Positions 28,857 through 38,968 of a DNA stretch of 64,000 nucleotides are shown here, piece after piece. The position numbers were made by a program, and so were the translations under genes. Origin of the DNA: Wenxinia saemankumensis (lineage in GTDB: Bacteria; Pseudomonadota; Alphaproteobacteria; Rhodobacterales; Rhodobacteraceae). The number at the start of each line of letters is the position of its first letter. Position 1 is the stretch's first letter. The notes under the pieces were generated by a model. It ran no database searches, was not told the DNA's origin, and saw only the letters and a list, made by a program, of their open reading frames with translations. Location: positions 186,001 to 250,000 of the forward strand of contig NZ_FQYO01000002.1 in NCBI RefSeq assembly GCF_900141735.1. The letters run 5' to 3'.

Positions 28857-31325
28857 ATGGCGAGAGATGACGACGACCCCAAGATGAGCCCCGAGGCGCT
28901 GCCGGTCCTGGCGGAGCCGCTGCGCCGCGCGATCGGCGACCGCTATCTCAGCTACGCGCTCTCGACGATCGTGAACCGGGCGCTGCCCGACGCGCGCGAC
29001 GGGCTGAAGCCGGTGCACCGCCGCATCCTCTACGCGATGCGCGAGCTGCGGCTGACCTCGACCGGGGGCTACCGCAAGTCGGCCAAGATCAGCGGCGACG
29101 TGATGGGCAATTACCACCCCCACGGCGATGCGGCGATCTACGATGCGATGGCGCGGCTCGCCCAGGACTTCGCCGTGCGCTACCCGCTGGTGGACGGGCA
29201 GGGCAACTTCGGCAACATCGACGGCGACAACCCCGCCGCCTCGCGCTACACCGAGGCCCGCCTGACGGCGGCGGCCGAGGCGTTGATGGAAGGACTGGCC
29301 GAGAACGCCGTCGACTTCCGCGCCAATTACGACGGGACCCTGACCGAGCCGGTCGTCCTGCCGGCGAGCTATCCCAACCTGCTGGCCAACGGGTCGAGCG
29401 GCATCGCCGTTGGCATGGCGACGAACATCCCGCCGCACAATCTCGACGAGCTCATCGCGGCCTGCCTGCACCTCATCAAGACGCCGGGCGCCGGCGACGA
29501 CACGTTGCTGAACTACGTCCTCGGCCCCGACTTCCCCACCGGCGGCGTCATCGTCGAGCCGCCCGAGAGCATGGCCGAGACCTACCGCACCGGGCGCGGC
29601 GCCTTCCGGCTCCGCGCGAAATGGGAGGTGGAGGATCTGGGCCGCGGGCAGTGGCAGGCCGTCGTGACCGAGATCCCCTACCAGGTCCCGAAGTCCAAGC
29701 TGATCGAGAAGCTGGCCGAGGTCATCCAGACCAAGAAGGTGCCCCTGCTGGCCGACGTGCGGGACGAGAGCACGGACGACGTGCGCATCGTGCTCGAGCC
29801 GCGCGCCCGCACGGTCGAGCCCGACATGATGATGGGCATGCTGTTCCGGAACACCGACCTTGAGATCCGGTTCTCGCTCAACATGAACGTGCTGATCGAC
29901 GGGCTCACGCCGAAGGTCTGCTCGCTGAAGGAGGTGCTGCGCGCCTTCCTCGACCACCGGCGCGACGTGCTGGGGCGCCGTTCGCGGCACCGGATGGCGC
30001 GGATCGATCACCGGCTGGAGGTGCTGGCCGGCCTCATCACCGCCTTCCTCAACCTCGACCGGGTGATCGACATCATCCGCTACGATGACGATCCCAAGGC
30101 GGCGCTGATGTACGAGGACTGGTCGGTCCCGCACCAGGCCGGCATCCCCCGCGCCACGGACGAGCGGGACTACCGCTCGCCGCTCGCCGGGGTTGATCCC
30201 GCCACGCTCGCGCTCGTCGCCGACCCCGAGGCGGTGGCCTCCGGCGTGCTGGCCGAGGAAGCGGAGGGGGCGAAGGTCCCCCATGCCTATGCCGGCCGCG
30301 AGAACGGCCTCTCCGACGTGCAGGCCGAGGCGATCCTCAACATGCGCCTGCGCTCCCTCCGCCGCCTCGAGGAGGAGGCGCTGGTGAAGGAGCGCGACGC
30401 GCTGATGGAGGAGCGCGCCGCCCTCGACGACCTGCTGGAGAGCGAGGACCTGCAATGGCGGGCCATCGCCGATCAGCTGAAGGAGACGCGCAAGGCCTTC
30501 GGCGCCCGGGCCGAGGGCGGCGCCCGCCGCACCACCTTCGCCGCCGCCGAGGTGATGGACGAGGTCCCGCTGGAGGCGATGATCGACCGCGAGCCGATCA
30601 CCATCGTCTGCTCCGAGATGGGCTGGGTCCGCGCGATGAAGGGGCATATCGCGCTCGATACCGAGCTGAAGTTCAAGGACGGCGACAAGGGCCGCTTCGT
30701 CTTCCATGCCGAGACGACCGACCGGATCCTCGTCTTCGGCAGCAATGGCCGGCTCTACACCGTGCAGGCCTCGACCCTGCCGGGCGGGCGCGGCATGGGC
30801 GAGCCGCTGCGCCTGATGGTCGACCTGCCGAACGAGGCGCAGATCGTCGCGATGATGCCGCACCGGCCGGGGGGCAAGCTGCTGGTCGCCTCGAGCGCGG
30901 GCGACGGCTTCGTCGTGCCCGAGGACGAGGTCGTGGCCCAGACCCGCGCCGGCAAGCAGGTGCTGAACGTCAAGGACGGCACGCAGGCCGTGGCGGCGAA
31001 GCGGATCGCGGGCGACCACGTCGCGGTCGTGAGCCAGAACGGCAAGCTGCTCGTCTTCCCGGTCGCCGACCTGCCCGAGATGACCCGGGGCAAGGGCGTC
31101 AGGATCCAGAAATACGGCCAGGCGCGGGGCAAGCAGGGCACGCTGGAGCTCGACGGCGGCCTGTCGGACATCACGACCTTCGACATGGCGACCGGGCTCT
31201 CCTGGACGATGGGCGGCGGCAAGACCCGGACCCAGGCCGACATGAGCGACTGGCTCGGCGCCCGCGCCGGCGTGGGCAAGCGCCCGCCGCACGGCTTCCC
31301 GCGCAGCTACACGTTCGAGGAATAG
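28857..31325 (+). CDS. parC: DNA topoisomerase IV subunit A
   Basis: An 822-aa type IIA topoisomerase A subunit: breakage-reunion domain with the catalytic tyrosine in [10 protein letters not shown], and a C-terminal region that lacks a full GyrA box and is shorter than in GyrA, so ParC is preferred. It decatenates chromosomes together with ParE. In the quinolone region the sequence is [11 protein letters not shown]: Ala92 and Asp96 stand at the positions of Ser80 and Glu84 in E. coli ParC. The start at 28857 gives [15 protein letters not shown]; an in-frame ATG nine codons later is possible. Confidence 0.93.
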   Translation: MARDDDDPKMSPEALPVLAEPLRRAIGDRYLSYALSTIVNRALPDARDGLKPVHRRILYAMRELRLTSTGGYRKSAKISGDVMGNYHPHGDAAIYDAMARLAQDFAVRYPLVDGQGNFGNIDGDNPAASRYTEARLTAAAEALMEGLAENAVDFRANYDGTLTEPVVLPASYPNLLANGSSGIAVGMATNIPPHNLDELIAACLHLIKTPGAGDDTLLNYVLGPDFPTGGVIVEPPESMAETYRTGRGAFRLRAKWEVEDLGRGQWQAVVTEIPYQVPKSKLIEKLAEVIQTKKVPLLADVRDESTDDVRIVLEPRARTVEPDMMMGMLFRNTDLEIRFSLNMNVLIDGLTPKVCSLKEVLRAFLDHRRDVLGRRSRHRMARIDHRLEVLAGLITAFLNLDRVIDIIRYDDDPKAALMYEDWSVPHQAGIPRATDERDYRSPLAGVDPATLALVADPEAVASGVLAEEAEGAKVPHAYAGRENGLSDVQAEAILNMRLRSLRRLEEEALVKERDALMEERAALDDLLESEDLQWRAIADQLKETRKAFGARAEGGARRTTFAAAEVMDEVPLEAMIDREPITIVCSEMGWVRAMKGHIALDTELKFKDGDKGRFVFHAETTDRILVFGSNGRLYTVQASTLPGGRGMGEPLRLMVDLPNEAQIVAMMPHRPGGKLLVASSAGDGFVVPEDEVVAQTRAGKQVLNVKDGTQAVAAKRIAGDHVAVVSQNGKLLVFPVADLPEMTRGKGVRIQKYGQARGKQGTLELDGGLSDITTFDMATGLSWTMGGGKTRTQADMSDWLGARAGVGKRPPHGFPRSYTFEE

Positions 31326-31383
31326 CCCGCCCTGCGGCCGGCCCCCGGCGATGCCCCGCGGCCCCGCGGCCGGGCACATCCGC

Positions 31384-31412
31384 TTGATTTCCCCGGCGGC
31401 CCCGAATATGTG
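31384..31412 (+). promoter_or_regulatory. Candidate tuf1 promoter
   Basis: TTGATT, a 17-bp spacer and TATGTG lie 57 bp before the tuf start. This is one of the best sigma70-like matches in the window. Confidence 0.65.
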
Positions 31413-31468
31413 CCCGGCGACGTCAATCCCGGGCCCGCGGGCCCCCGAAACAGATGAGGCTGACGGCA

Positions 31469-32626
<1,158 letters not shown>

Positions 32627-32644
<18 letters not shown>

Positions 32645-32705
32645 TGAGGATCGCCCGGTGATCCGACGCGCCTGCAAGGGCATGTCGAGGATCATCGCGT
32701 GATCG
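32627..32705 (+). repeat. 3' end of tuf1 and flank shared with tuf2, with an internal direct repeat
   Basis: The 61 bp after the tuf1 stop are identical to those after tuf2 (63163-63223). Inside this flank TCGAGGATCATCGCGTGAT (32685-32703) repeats the last codons of tuf, TCGAAGATCATCGAGTGAT (32627-32645), with 17 of 19 positions the same. Confidence 0.85.
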
Positions 32706-32714
32706 AGTGACGAC

Positions 32715-32771
32715 CGGCCCCGGTCTCGACCGGGGCCGATACGGCCGCCCCCTTGCCGGGGCGGCCGTTTC
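32715..32771 (+). terminator. tuf1 terminator (two consecutive hairpins)
   Basis: The first stem is CGGCCCCGGT/ACCGGGGCCG (10 bp, loop CTCG). It is followed at 32741 by ACGGCCGCCCC/GGGGCGGCCGT (11 bp) and TTT. The remaining sequence to 33145 is extremely GC-rich, with Gly/Pro-like low complexity, and holds no gene that I can support. Confidence 0.85.
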
Positions 32772-33145
32772 CGTTCGGAGCGGGCCTGTCCGCGGGGCTT
32801 CGGTGAGGCCCGGCGGGCGGCGCGTCCGGTCGTCCGTCAGGGGCGGGGGGCGGTGGCGGCCTCCGTGGGCCACGGATCGGACACCGGCGACGGGTCCGGC
32901 AGGCAATGCGGGACCAACCTGCGACGCCTCCTGCCCGGTTCCGGCCCGCAGCCCCGCCGCGGGACGCCCGGACAGATGGCCGGCCCCGGCCCCCTCCGCA
33001 TGAAGCCGGCCCCGGCCGACCCGATCCAAGACCCGCCCCGGACCTCGATCCGGGGCCCCCCCCAGGCCCGATCCGGGCCCCCGCCGGTCGGCGCAGGGTC
33101 CCCCCGGCCTTCCCGTTTGGTCCGCGCCGCGCTAGCTGGACCGGC

Positions 33146-34144
33146 ATGAGCGACGACTTCATCCATTTCGCCTTCACGCTTGGCGACGGTTCCGCCCCGC
33201 TGCACGGGTCGGACTCCATCGCAGCCGCCCTGCAGGAGGAGACCTGCGCCTGGGTCCATCTGCAGGCCGACGATCCGCGTTCGGACGACTGGATCGATGC
33301 CCATCTCGACTATCTGCCGGAGGCGGTGCGCGACGCGCTGATCGCCGACGCGACCCGGCCGCGGACGAGCGCGGTGGGCGACGGGGTTCTGCTGAACGTG
33401 CGGGGGGTCAACCTGAACGAGGGCGAGGATCCCGAGGACATGATCTCGGTCCGGATCTGGGCCGACCCGGCGCGGATCGTGACGCTCACCCGCCGGCCGC
33501 TGCGCAGCGTCGAGCACATGCGGGATCTGTTCGCCGCGGGAGAGGGGCCTGCCACGGCGGGACGATTCCTCGCCGTCCTGGTCGAGGAGCTGACCGAGCG
33601 GATCGGCAGCGTCGTGACCGAGATGGACGTCGATGCCGACGCGCTCGAGGACCGTCTGCTGAGGGGGGAGGAGAACGGGCTGGGCCCCCGCATCACCGAT
33701 TCCCGGGCCGCGGTCGTGGATTTCCGCCGCTTCCTCGTCCCCCAGCGCGAGGCGATCGCGCGGCTCCACGGCGTGACCGGGCCGCTCCTCTCCGAGGACG
33801 ACCGCTTCGAGCTGCAGGAGGCCGAGGACAACCTGCGCCGACATACCGAGGTGATCGAGAGCCTGCGCGAGCGGCTTCTGGTCCTCAAGGACGAGATCGC
33901 GAGCCTGTCCGACGCCCGGTTGAACCGGAACCTCTACATCCTGTCGGTCGTGTCGGCCGTCTTCCTGCCGCTGGGATTCCTGACGGGGCTCATGGGCATC
34001 AACCTCGCGGGGATGCCCGGCGCGAGCTGGCCGCCGGCCTTCTGGGTCTTCACCGGCGCCCTGGGCGCGCTGACGCTCGTCCTTCTCGCCCTGTTGTGGC
34101 GCTGGGGTGTGATCCGCCTGCGCCGGGCGTCCACGCGGCCGTGA
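33146..34144 (+). CDS. CorA-superfamily divalent cation transporter, ZntB-like
   Basis: A 332-aa protein with a long cytoplasmic domain and two C-terminal helices (NLYILSVVSAVFLPLGFLTGLMGINLAGMPG and FWVFTGALGALTLVLLALLW). The loop signature reads GIN instead of the GMN of magnesium-selective CorA; GxN variants are usual in ZntB-type zinc transporters. Length and the position of the two helices fit a pentameric CorA-fold channel. The ATG lies only 8 bp beyond a -10-like CTAGCT, so the transcript may be nearly leaderless. Confidence 0.85.
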   Translation: MSDDFIHFAFTLGDGSAPLHGSDSIAAALQEETCAWVHLQADDPRSDDWIDAHLDYLPEAVRDALIADATRPRTSAVGDGVLLNVRGVNLNEGEDPEDMISVRIWADPARIVTLTRRPLRSVEHMRDLFAAGEGPATAGRFLAVLVEELTERIGSVVTEMDVDADALEDRLLRGEENGLGPRITDSRAAVVDFRRFLVPQREAIARLHGVTGPLLSEDDRFELQEAEDNLRRHTEVIESLRERLLVLKDEIASLSDARLNRNLYILSVVSAVFLPLGFLTGLMGINLAGMPGASWPPAFWVFTGALGALTLVLLALLWRWGVIRLRRASTRP

Positions 34145-34231
34145 TCCGGCGGCGCGCGACGAGCGGCAACCGGATCCGCCGCCGCGCGTTACCCGGCGTC
34201 CGCATCAGGCGGTCGACAGAGGATCAGGACG

Positions 34232-34411
34232 ATGGGCGAATTCAGCGACAAGGCGACGGGCGCGGCGAACAAGGTGGTCGGCGCCGTGAAGGAAGCGGCC
34301 GGCAAGGCCGGCGATGACGAGCGGCTGGAAGCCGAGGGGCGGGCCCAGAAGACGAAGGGCAAGGTCGACACCGCCAAGGGCCGCGTGAAGGGCGCGATCA
34401 ACGATCTCTGA
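34232..34411 (+). CDS. CsbD-family stress protein
   Basis: A 59-aa hydrophilic protein (MGEFSDKATGAANKVVGAVK...LEAEGRAQKTKGKVDTAKG) of the CsbD-like type, with alternating Lys, Ala and Gly typical of these disordered stress proteins. The start follows a GGATCAGGA box. It is followed by a convergent DUF892 gene; CsbD and DUF892 proteins are often stress-induced together. A partial relative is at the left edge of the window. Confidence 0.85.
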   Translation: MGEFSDKATGAANKVVGAVKEAAGKAGDDERLEAEGRAQKTKGKVDTAKGRVKGAINDL

Positions 34412-34427
34412 GGCGGAGCCCGGACAG

Positions 34428-34452
34428 CGCCCCCGGACGCGTGCCGGGGGCG
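34428..34452. terminator. Hairpin after the CsbD gene
   Basis: CGCCCCCGG and CCGGGGGCG form a perfect 9-bp stem with a 7-nt loop 16 bp after the stop. There is no T-run, so efficiency is uncertain. Further GC-rich palindromic sequence fills the gap to 34593. Confidence 0.5.
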
Positions 34453-34593
34453 GTTCGGCAGCGGGGGCGGCGGACCGGGGCTTCCCACCCCCGCGGGGGG
34501 CGCCCGTCAGATGCCGGGGGGGGGGCGCCGCGGGGGCGCACGCCTGAAAAGGGGCCCCGCAGTGCCCCTCTTGTGTGCAGATGGGCCGGGCGA

Positions 34594-35091
34594 TCAGGCC
34601 GCGGCGGCGTTGACCCCGCCATTGACCGCGATGTCGGTCATCCGGCGGTCGCCGTCATAGGTCTGGTCGAGGCAGTCCTTCAGCACCGCCGCGTCCCCGT
34701 CGAGGCCGAGTCGGTTGGCGAAGGCGACGAGGCAGCCGTAGCCGGCGAGCGCGTAGTGGCACATCCGCTGGTACTGCGTGATGATCATCGCGTCGCGCGC
34801 ATCGTCGTCGCCGAACTCCTCCTCCAGCGCGTGCGCGCGGGCCTCCTTCACGAGGCCCTCCATCCCCTTGCAATGCTCGCCGGTCGGGTCGATCCCGTGG
34901 TCGTTGCAGAGGCTGGCGATCTTGTCCATGCCCTCGGAGATGCCGTTGCCGCCGGCGATCAGCGCCTCGGACAGGGTCTCGTCGGTGGCCGCTCGGCCGA
35001 GCTCGGTCGTGGCGGCGAGGCTCTGCTTGCAGGCGCTGTAGAGGTCCTGGAGCTGGTCGAGATAGACGTCCTTGAGGTCGTTCATGGCCAT
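34594..35091 (-). CDS. DUF892 ferritin-like protein (YciE/YciF family)
   Basis: A 165-aa four-helix protein starting DLKDVYLDQLQDLYSACKQSL with the family's EHCKGMEGL and the acidic Asp/Glu/His positions (GEHCKGMEGLVKE, DAMIITQYQRMCHYALAGYG) expected to line a di-iron site. Family members are stress-induced. Start at 35091 (MAMNDLKD) or two codons later. It converges on the CsbD gene. Confidence 0.85.
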   Translation of the reverse strand: MAMNDLKDVYLDQLQDLYSACKQSLAATTELGRAATDETLSEALIAGGNGISEGMDKIASLCNDHGIDPTGEHCKGMEGLVKEARAHALEEEFGDDDARDAMIITQYQRMCHYALAGYGCLVAFANRLGLDGDAAVLKDCLDQTYDGDRRMTDIAVNGGVNAAAA

Positions 35092-35166
35092 GGCGGGCCT
35101 CCTTTCGGGATTGCTCGCCCGGTCAACGGAAGGGCCCCTGCCGGGGTTCCCGCCGTCTGGGCCGCG

Positions 35167-35871
35167 TCATCCGGCGCGGCCCCCCCGTTCGACTGCCCGG
35201 GCCTCCACGATGTCGGACATCGCGGTGAGGGCGCGGCCCATATCCGCCTTGAGCGCCGCGCGTGCCGCCTCGTCCGGGCGGCGCGGGATCCGTGCCTCCC
35301 AGCGCCGGAACAGGGCGGCCCCCCCGGTGAACGGGGCGGGCCAGACCAGACGGTCCCAGCTGGCGAGGCGCCGGCCCCTCTCCGGCGCGGCGGCGTAGAG
35401 GAAGACCGGCACTCCGCTCGCGCGCGCCCAGTCGAGCGGCGGGTCACGGACGACGCGGCGCGGCCCCCTCGGCCCGTCGGCGGCGAGGCCGATGCTCGTC
35501 CCCGCCTTCAGGCGGCCCATGACGAGCCGGGTCGCCGCAAGGCCGGTCCCGCCCAGCGCGACGGGCCGCGGGCCGAACCGGGCCTGCACCTGCCCGGCCA
35601 GCCGGGCGATCGGCGCCTCGCCGTGGACATTGGTGATCGGGCCGGCCCGGTGGGGCCAGTGCCGCGCGACGAGCGCGATATGCTCGTGCCAGAGGACGAG
35701 GATCACCGGCCCCTGCGCCAGCGCGGCGGCCAGCTCCTCCCGCCCGTCGATCCGCCAGCGGCGCGGGTCGGTGGCGGTGCCGATCCAGAGCGACAGCGGC
35801 CAGGCGAGCGGCCGCAGCAGCGCCGGATGACGGGCGAGGCGGGCACGGAGGGAGGGGCGGGGCTCGGTCAC
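35167..35871 (-). CDS. Lysophospholipid acyltransferase-like protein (DUF374)
   Basis: A 234-aa protein with VILVLWHEHIAL (catalytic His region of the DUF374/LPLAT family) and the conserved LAADGPRGPRRVV. DUF374 proteins are predicted membrane-associated acyltransferases of lipid A or phospholipids. The N-terminus has a hydrophobic stretch but no cleaved signal. A GTG at 35871 is the most reasonable start; the frame is open to 36078 through low-complexity sequence that does not look coding. Confidence 0.7.
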   Translation of the reverse strand: MTEPRPSLRARLARHPALLRPLAWPLSLWIGTATDPRRWRIDGREELAAALAQGPVILVLWHEHIALVARHWPHRAGPITNVHGEAPIARLAGQVQARFGPRPVALGGTGLAATRLVMGRLKAGTSIGLAADGPRGPRRVVRDPPLDWARASGVPVFLYAAAPERGRRLASWDRLVWPAPFTGGAALFRRWEARIPRRPDEAARAALKADMGRALTAMSDIVEARAVERGGRAG

Positions 35872-36063
35872 GGGATCGGGTCCGAAGGGGGAACTCGGCC
35901 CGGCGGGGGCCGATCTGGGACAGGTGGCCGACGGAGGGCCGCCGGGTCGGGGCCCCGTCCGCCGATCCGGCGGGGCAGGGCGGGCAGATGTCGCGGCGGC
36001 GTGGCGCCGTCCGCCGGGGCGGCTTATCCCCCGCGGTTCCGGCGAGGCAAGACCGCTTCCCCC

Positions 36064-36092
36064 TTGATCCCGCCGCACGGCGCCGGTAAGCC
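36064..36092 (+). promoter_or_regulatory. Candidate tRNA-Trp promoter
   Basis: TTGATC, a 17-bp spacer and TAAGCC lie so that transcription would begin a few bases before the tRNA at 36106. Confidence 0.55.
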
Positions 36093-36105
36093 GCGCCCGT
36101 GGTCT

Positions 36106-36181
<76 letters not shown>

Positions 36182-36279
36182 CCACCACGCGACGGCTCGA
36201 TGTAGCGAGAGAGACAAGGACGATGGACCAGCACCGCACCTGATCGCTTTTCCGGCACATCAGACCTGCGAGGCCTTCC

Positions 36280-36936
36280 ATGCCCTTTCCCTCTCCGCGA
36301 GAGATCCATCCCGTTGCGCTGCCCGGCGGCGGCCGCCATCCCGGGACCGTCTTCCTGTCCGCCGTCATCGACCATCCCCGGATCGAGATCGGCGCCTATT
36401 CCTACGCTTCCGACCGCGACCCGCCGCCCGACACGTCGGATGGCTGGGCCGGGCGGCTGGCGCCGCATCTCTACTCGTTTTCGCCCGAGCGGCTGGTGAT
36501 CGGCCGGTTCTGCCAGATCGCGCACGGGGTGCGGTTCATCACGGCCTCGGCCAATCACCGCCATGACGGGATCAGCTCCTTTCCCTTCGCGATCTTCGGC
36601 GGCGGGGCCGAGGGGCGTCCCTCCATGCCGACCCGCTTTCCCGACACGGTGATCGGCAACGACGTCTGGATCGGCGAGGGGGCGATGGTCCTGCCCGGGG
36701 CCCGGATCGGCAGTGGCTGCATCCTCGGCGCCGGGGCGGTCGTGCGGGGCGAGATCCCGCCCTATTCGGTCGTGGTCGGCAATCCCGCGCGGATCGTCCG
36801 CCGCCGATTCGCCGAGGCGGAGATCGCGCGACTGCTTTCGGTCGCGTGGTGGGACTGGCCGATCGAGCGGATCGTGGAGGCGGAGGCGGCCATCTGCGGC
36901 GGCGATGTCGACGCGCTGGCGGCCGCGGCGCCCTGA
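36280..36936 (+). CDS. CatB/Vat-type hexapeptide acetyltransferase
   Basis: A 218-aa left-handed beta-helix protein. Hexapeptide repeats (VIGNDVWIGEGAMVLPGARIGSGCILGAGAVV, PPYSVVVGNPARIVRRRF) and the loop NHRHDGISSFPF, with the probable catalytic histidine, match xenobiotic acetyltransferases (Vat, CatB) and related sugar O-acetyltransferases. Chromosomal members often have unknown acceptors, so drug resistance should not be assumed. It stands alone after tRNA-Trp. Confidence 0.8.
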   Translation: MPFPSPREIHPVALPGGGRHPGTVFLSAVIDHPRIEIGAYSYASDRDPPPDTSDGWAGRLAPHLYSFSPERLVIGRFCQIAHGVRFITASANHRHDGISSFPFAIFGGGAEGRPSMPTRFPDTVIGNDVWIGEGAMVLPGARIGSGCILGAGAVVRGEIPPYSVVVGNPARIVRRRFAEAEIARLLSVAWWDWPIERIVEAEAAICGGDVDALAAAAP

Positions 36937-36974
36937 GGGCCGGGCGGTTGCCCCTGGGGAAGGGGGCGCGCTAA

Positions 36975-37014
36975 GGAACGTCGCGCCCGGTCCGCTGGCC
37001 GGGCGCGACGTTCC
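36975..37014. other. Strong 16-bp perfect hairpin upstream of a secreted-protein gene
   Basis: GGAACGTCGCGCCCGG and CCGGGCGCGACGTTCC are exact complements with an 8-nt loop. It lies 38 bp past the acetyltransferase stop and 18 bp before the next ATG. It may be a terminator without a T-run or a translational control element. Confidence 0.7.
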
Positions 37015-37032
37015 CACGATGAGGCCATTCCC

Positions 37033-37500
37033 ATGAGTCCCGCCCGTGCCGCCCTTGCCGCCGCGCTCCTCGCCCTCCTGCCCGTGCCGGCCACCGCGCA
37101 GGAAATCGACCGCGCCGATCCCGTCGCCACCGCCCGCGCCGCACTCGTCGCGTTCCGGACCCGCGATCTCGAGGCGCTGTCGCGCCTGTCGAACGAGACC
37201 AACCGCGAGACCTTCGCGCAGCTGCTCGAGGCGGGACCGGGAAGCGAGATGTACGACGAGATCTTCTCGGGCTGGCAGGTGGAGGCGGTCGACGCCTGGG
37301 ACGGCGCGCTCGGCAATCCCCGCTACGACTCGCAGGGCCATGCCCACGTCCCCTTCGCCATCGACGAGGGGGAATGGGAGGGCACGCCCTATACCGACAT
37401 CCTGACCCTCGTCATGACGGACGAGGGCGCCGGATGGGGGATCGAGGACATCAACAGCCCCGACCTCGAGCGCTTCGGGGACATGGCTCCGACCCCCTGA
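37033..37500 (+). CDS. Secreted protein of unknown function
   Basis: A 155-aa protein with a clear signal peptide (MSPARAALAAALLALLPVPATAQ) and an acidic small domain (ARAALVAFRTRDLEALSRLSNETNRE..., WQVEAVDAWDGALGNPRYDS..., GWGIEDINSPDLERF). The layout of helix then strands suggests an NTF2-like or similar fold; I do not recognise a named family. The strong hairpin just upstream may control it. Confidence 0.65.
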   Translation: MSPARAALAAALLALLPVPATAQEIDRADPVATARAALVAFRTRDLEALSRLSNETNRETFAQLLEAGPGSEMYDEIFSGWQVEAVDAWDGALGNPRYDSQGHAHVPFAIDEGEWEGTPYTDILTLVMTDEGAGWGIEDINSPDLERFGDMAPTP

Positions 37501-37523
37501 TCGCCGGGGCCGACCCTTCCCGC

Positions 37524-37552
37524 TTGATCCGGGGGCGGAGCAGGGGCTAGGG
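37524..37552 (+). promoter_or_regulatory. Candidate promoter of the Rrf2 gene (leaderless)
   Basis: TTGATC, a 17-bp spacer and CTAGGG end 6 bp before the ATG, so the transcript would start at or next to the start codon. Confidence 0.45.
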
Positions 37553-37558
37553 GCTGAC

Positions 37559-37984
37559 ATGCTCTCGCAAAAGGCCCGCTACGCCCTGCATGCCGCGATC
37601 CACCTCGCGCGGGCCGAGACGCGCGTCCCCTCGGCCGAGATCGCGCAGGCCGAGGGCATCCCGCCCAAGTTCCTCGAGCAGCTCCTGGCCGAGCTGAAGC
37701 GGCGCGGCATCGTCGAGAGCCGACGCGGCCCCTCGGGGGGCTACGTGCTCGCCCGCCCGGCCAACGAGATCACCTTCGCCCAGATCCTGCGGGCGGTGGA
37801 GGGGCCCCTCGCGCTCGCCCCCTGCGCCCGCGCTGCCGCGCCCAAGCGCTGCGACGATTGCGAGGACATGGAGAGCTGCGCCATCCGGCCGATCCTCGTC
37901 GCGGTGCGCCAGACCTCCGCCCTCCTGCTCGAGGGCATGTCCCTGGCCGAGGCGGCGGGCGGCAAGAAAGTCTCGTTCGGCTAG
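37559..37984 (+). CDS. Rrf2-family transcriptional regulator
   Basis: A 141-aa regulator with a winged-helix N-terminal half (LSQKARYALHAAIHLAR, IPPKFLEQLLAELKRRGIV, GPSGGYVLARP) and four cysteines in the sensor region at 89, 98, 101 and 107. Rrf2 proteins such as IscR, NsrR and RsrR bind iron-sulfur clusters through three cysteines; CymR-type members sense sulfur status. The downstream TSUP-type exporter gene and a candidate operator at 38049 suggest control of a sulfur-linked transporter. The ligand is inference. Confidence 0.85.
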   Translation: MLSQKARYALHAAIHLARAETRVPSAEIAQAEGIPPKFLEQLLAELKRRGIVESRRGPSGGYVLARPANEITFAQILRAVEGPLALAPCARAAAPKRCDDCEDMESCAIRPILVAVRQTSALLLEGMSLAEAAGGKKVSFG

Positions 37985-38048
37985 GAAACGGGCGCCGGGC
38001 CGGCTGGATCCGGGAAGTGCGGGGCCCCCGACGATTTCTCTGGACCCA

Positions 38049-38082
38049 ATTCCATAGTTTGATGGTAGGTAATACATGGAAT
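38049..38082. promoter_or_regulatory. Candidate Rrf2 operator before the TSUP gene
   Basis: ATTCCAT (38049-38055) and ATGGAAT (38076-38082) form an inverted repeat around an AT-rich core, unusual in this GC-rich DNA. The left part also reads as an imperfect 25-bp palindrome ending GGTAAT. It lies in the 121-bp gap between the regulator and the transporter gene. Confidence 0.5.
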
Positions 38083-38105
38083 CAATCAGCGCCCGGGAGG
38101 GCCCC

Positions 38106-38876
38106 ATGGAAGACTCCTTTCTCCTCTTCGCCGCGGTGGGTTTCCTCGCGCAGATCGTCGACGGCGCGCTCGGCATGGCCTACGGGGTCGTCGCCTCGTC
38201 CGTGCTGCTGTCCTTCGGCGTGACGCCCGCCGCCGCCAGCGCCTCGACCCACTTCGCCGAGGTCTTCACGACCGGCGCCTCGGCGTCGTCTCATGTCTGG
38301 CACCGCAACGTGAACTGGCGGCTGCTGGCGGTCCTCGCCCCCGCGGGGATCCTGGGCGGCCTCGTCGGCACCTACATCCTGACCAGCTTCGACGGCGCAG
38401 TCCTGCGCCCCTTCGTGGCGGGGTATCTCGCCGTGATGGGGGTCTGGATCCTCGTCCGGGCGCTGCTGCTGCCGGAGCTGCGGGGCCGCCTGCTTCCCTA
38501 TGCCGTCGCGCCGCTCGGCGGCATCGGCGGCTTCATGGACGCGGTCGGCGGCGGCGGCTGGGGGCCGACGGTGACCACCGCGATGATCGGCGCCGGCGGC
38601 GCACCGCGCGAGACGATCGGCACCGTGAACACGGCGGAGTTCTTCCTGACCGTCGCCGTCTCCGCCGCCTTCCTCTCGGCCCTCGTCACGGGCCACTGGC
38701 AGGAGGAGGCGGGACTGGCCGGCCATGCCGCGGCCGTGGCCGGCCTGATCGCGGGCGGTCTGCTCGCCGCGCCGCTGGCGGGCAAGGTCGTCTCGGTCAT
38801 CCGCCCGCGGGTGCTGATGGCGATGGTGGGGGCGCTGATCGTCGCCCTCGCCGCCTACCAGTTCGGCCGGCTCTGA
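38106..38876 (+). CDS. TSUP/TauE-SafE family transporter
   Basis: A 256-aa membrane protein with about eight hydrophobic segments and the family repeats FLAQIVDGALGMAYGV and GGFMDAVGGGGWGPTV. TSUP proteins export sulfite, sulfoacetate or other organosulfur anions. The ATG at 38106 has a GGGAGG box 5 bp upstream; an ATG at 38076 lies inside the candidate operator and is less likely. The Rrf2 gene just upstream probably regulates it. Confidence 0.88.
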   Translation: MEDSFLLFAAVGFLAQIVDGALGMAYGVVASSVLLSFGVTPAAASASTHFAEVFTTGASASSHVWHRNVNWRLLAVLAPAGILGGLVGTYILTSFDGAVLRPFVAGYLAVMGVWILVRALLLPELRGRLLPYAVAPLGGIGGFMDAVGGGGWGPTVTTAMIGAGGAPRETIGTVNTAEFFLTVAVSAAFLSALVTGHWQEEAGLAGHAAAVAGLIAGGLLAAPLAGKVVSVIRPRVLMAMVGALIVALAAYQFGRL

Positions 38877-38905
38877 CGCGCGCCGCCGTCCCCGGGACCG
38901 GCGGC

Positions 38906-38934
38906 TTGAACATCGGGCGGGGGCGGCGTATGTT
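38906..38934 (+). promoter_or_regulatory. Candidate secE promoter
   Basis: TTGAAC, a 17-bp spacer and TATGTT lie 34 bp before the secE ATG. Confidence 0.65.
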
Positions 38935-38968
38935 GGCCCCGCTTTCCCGCGCTTGACAGGGCAGACCG

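Noticed and set aside
32772-33145. Open frames in the GC-rich gap before the ZntB-like gene
   Set aside because: All frames are Pro/Arg/Gly-rich and overlap each other; none has a start with a ribosome site or any motif.
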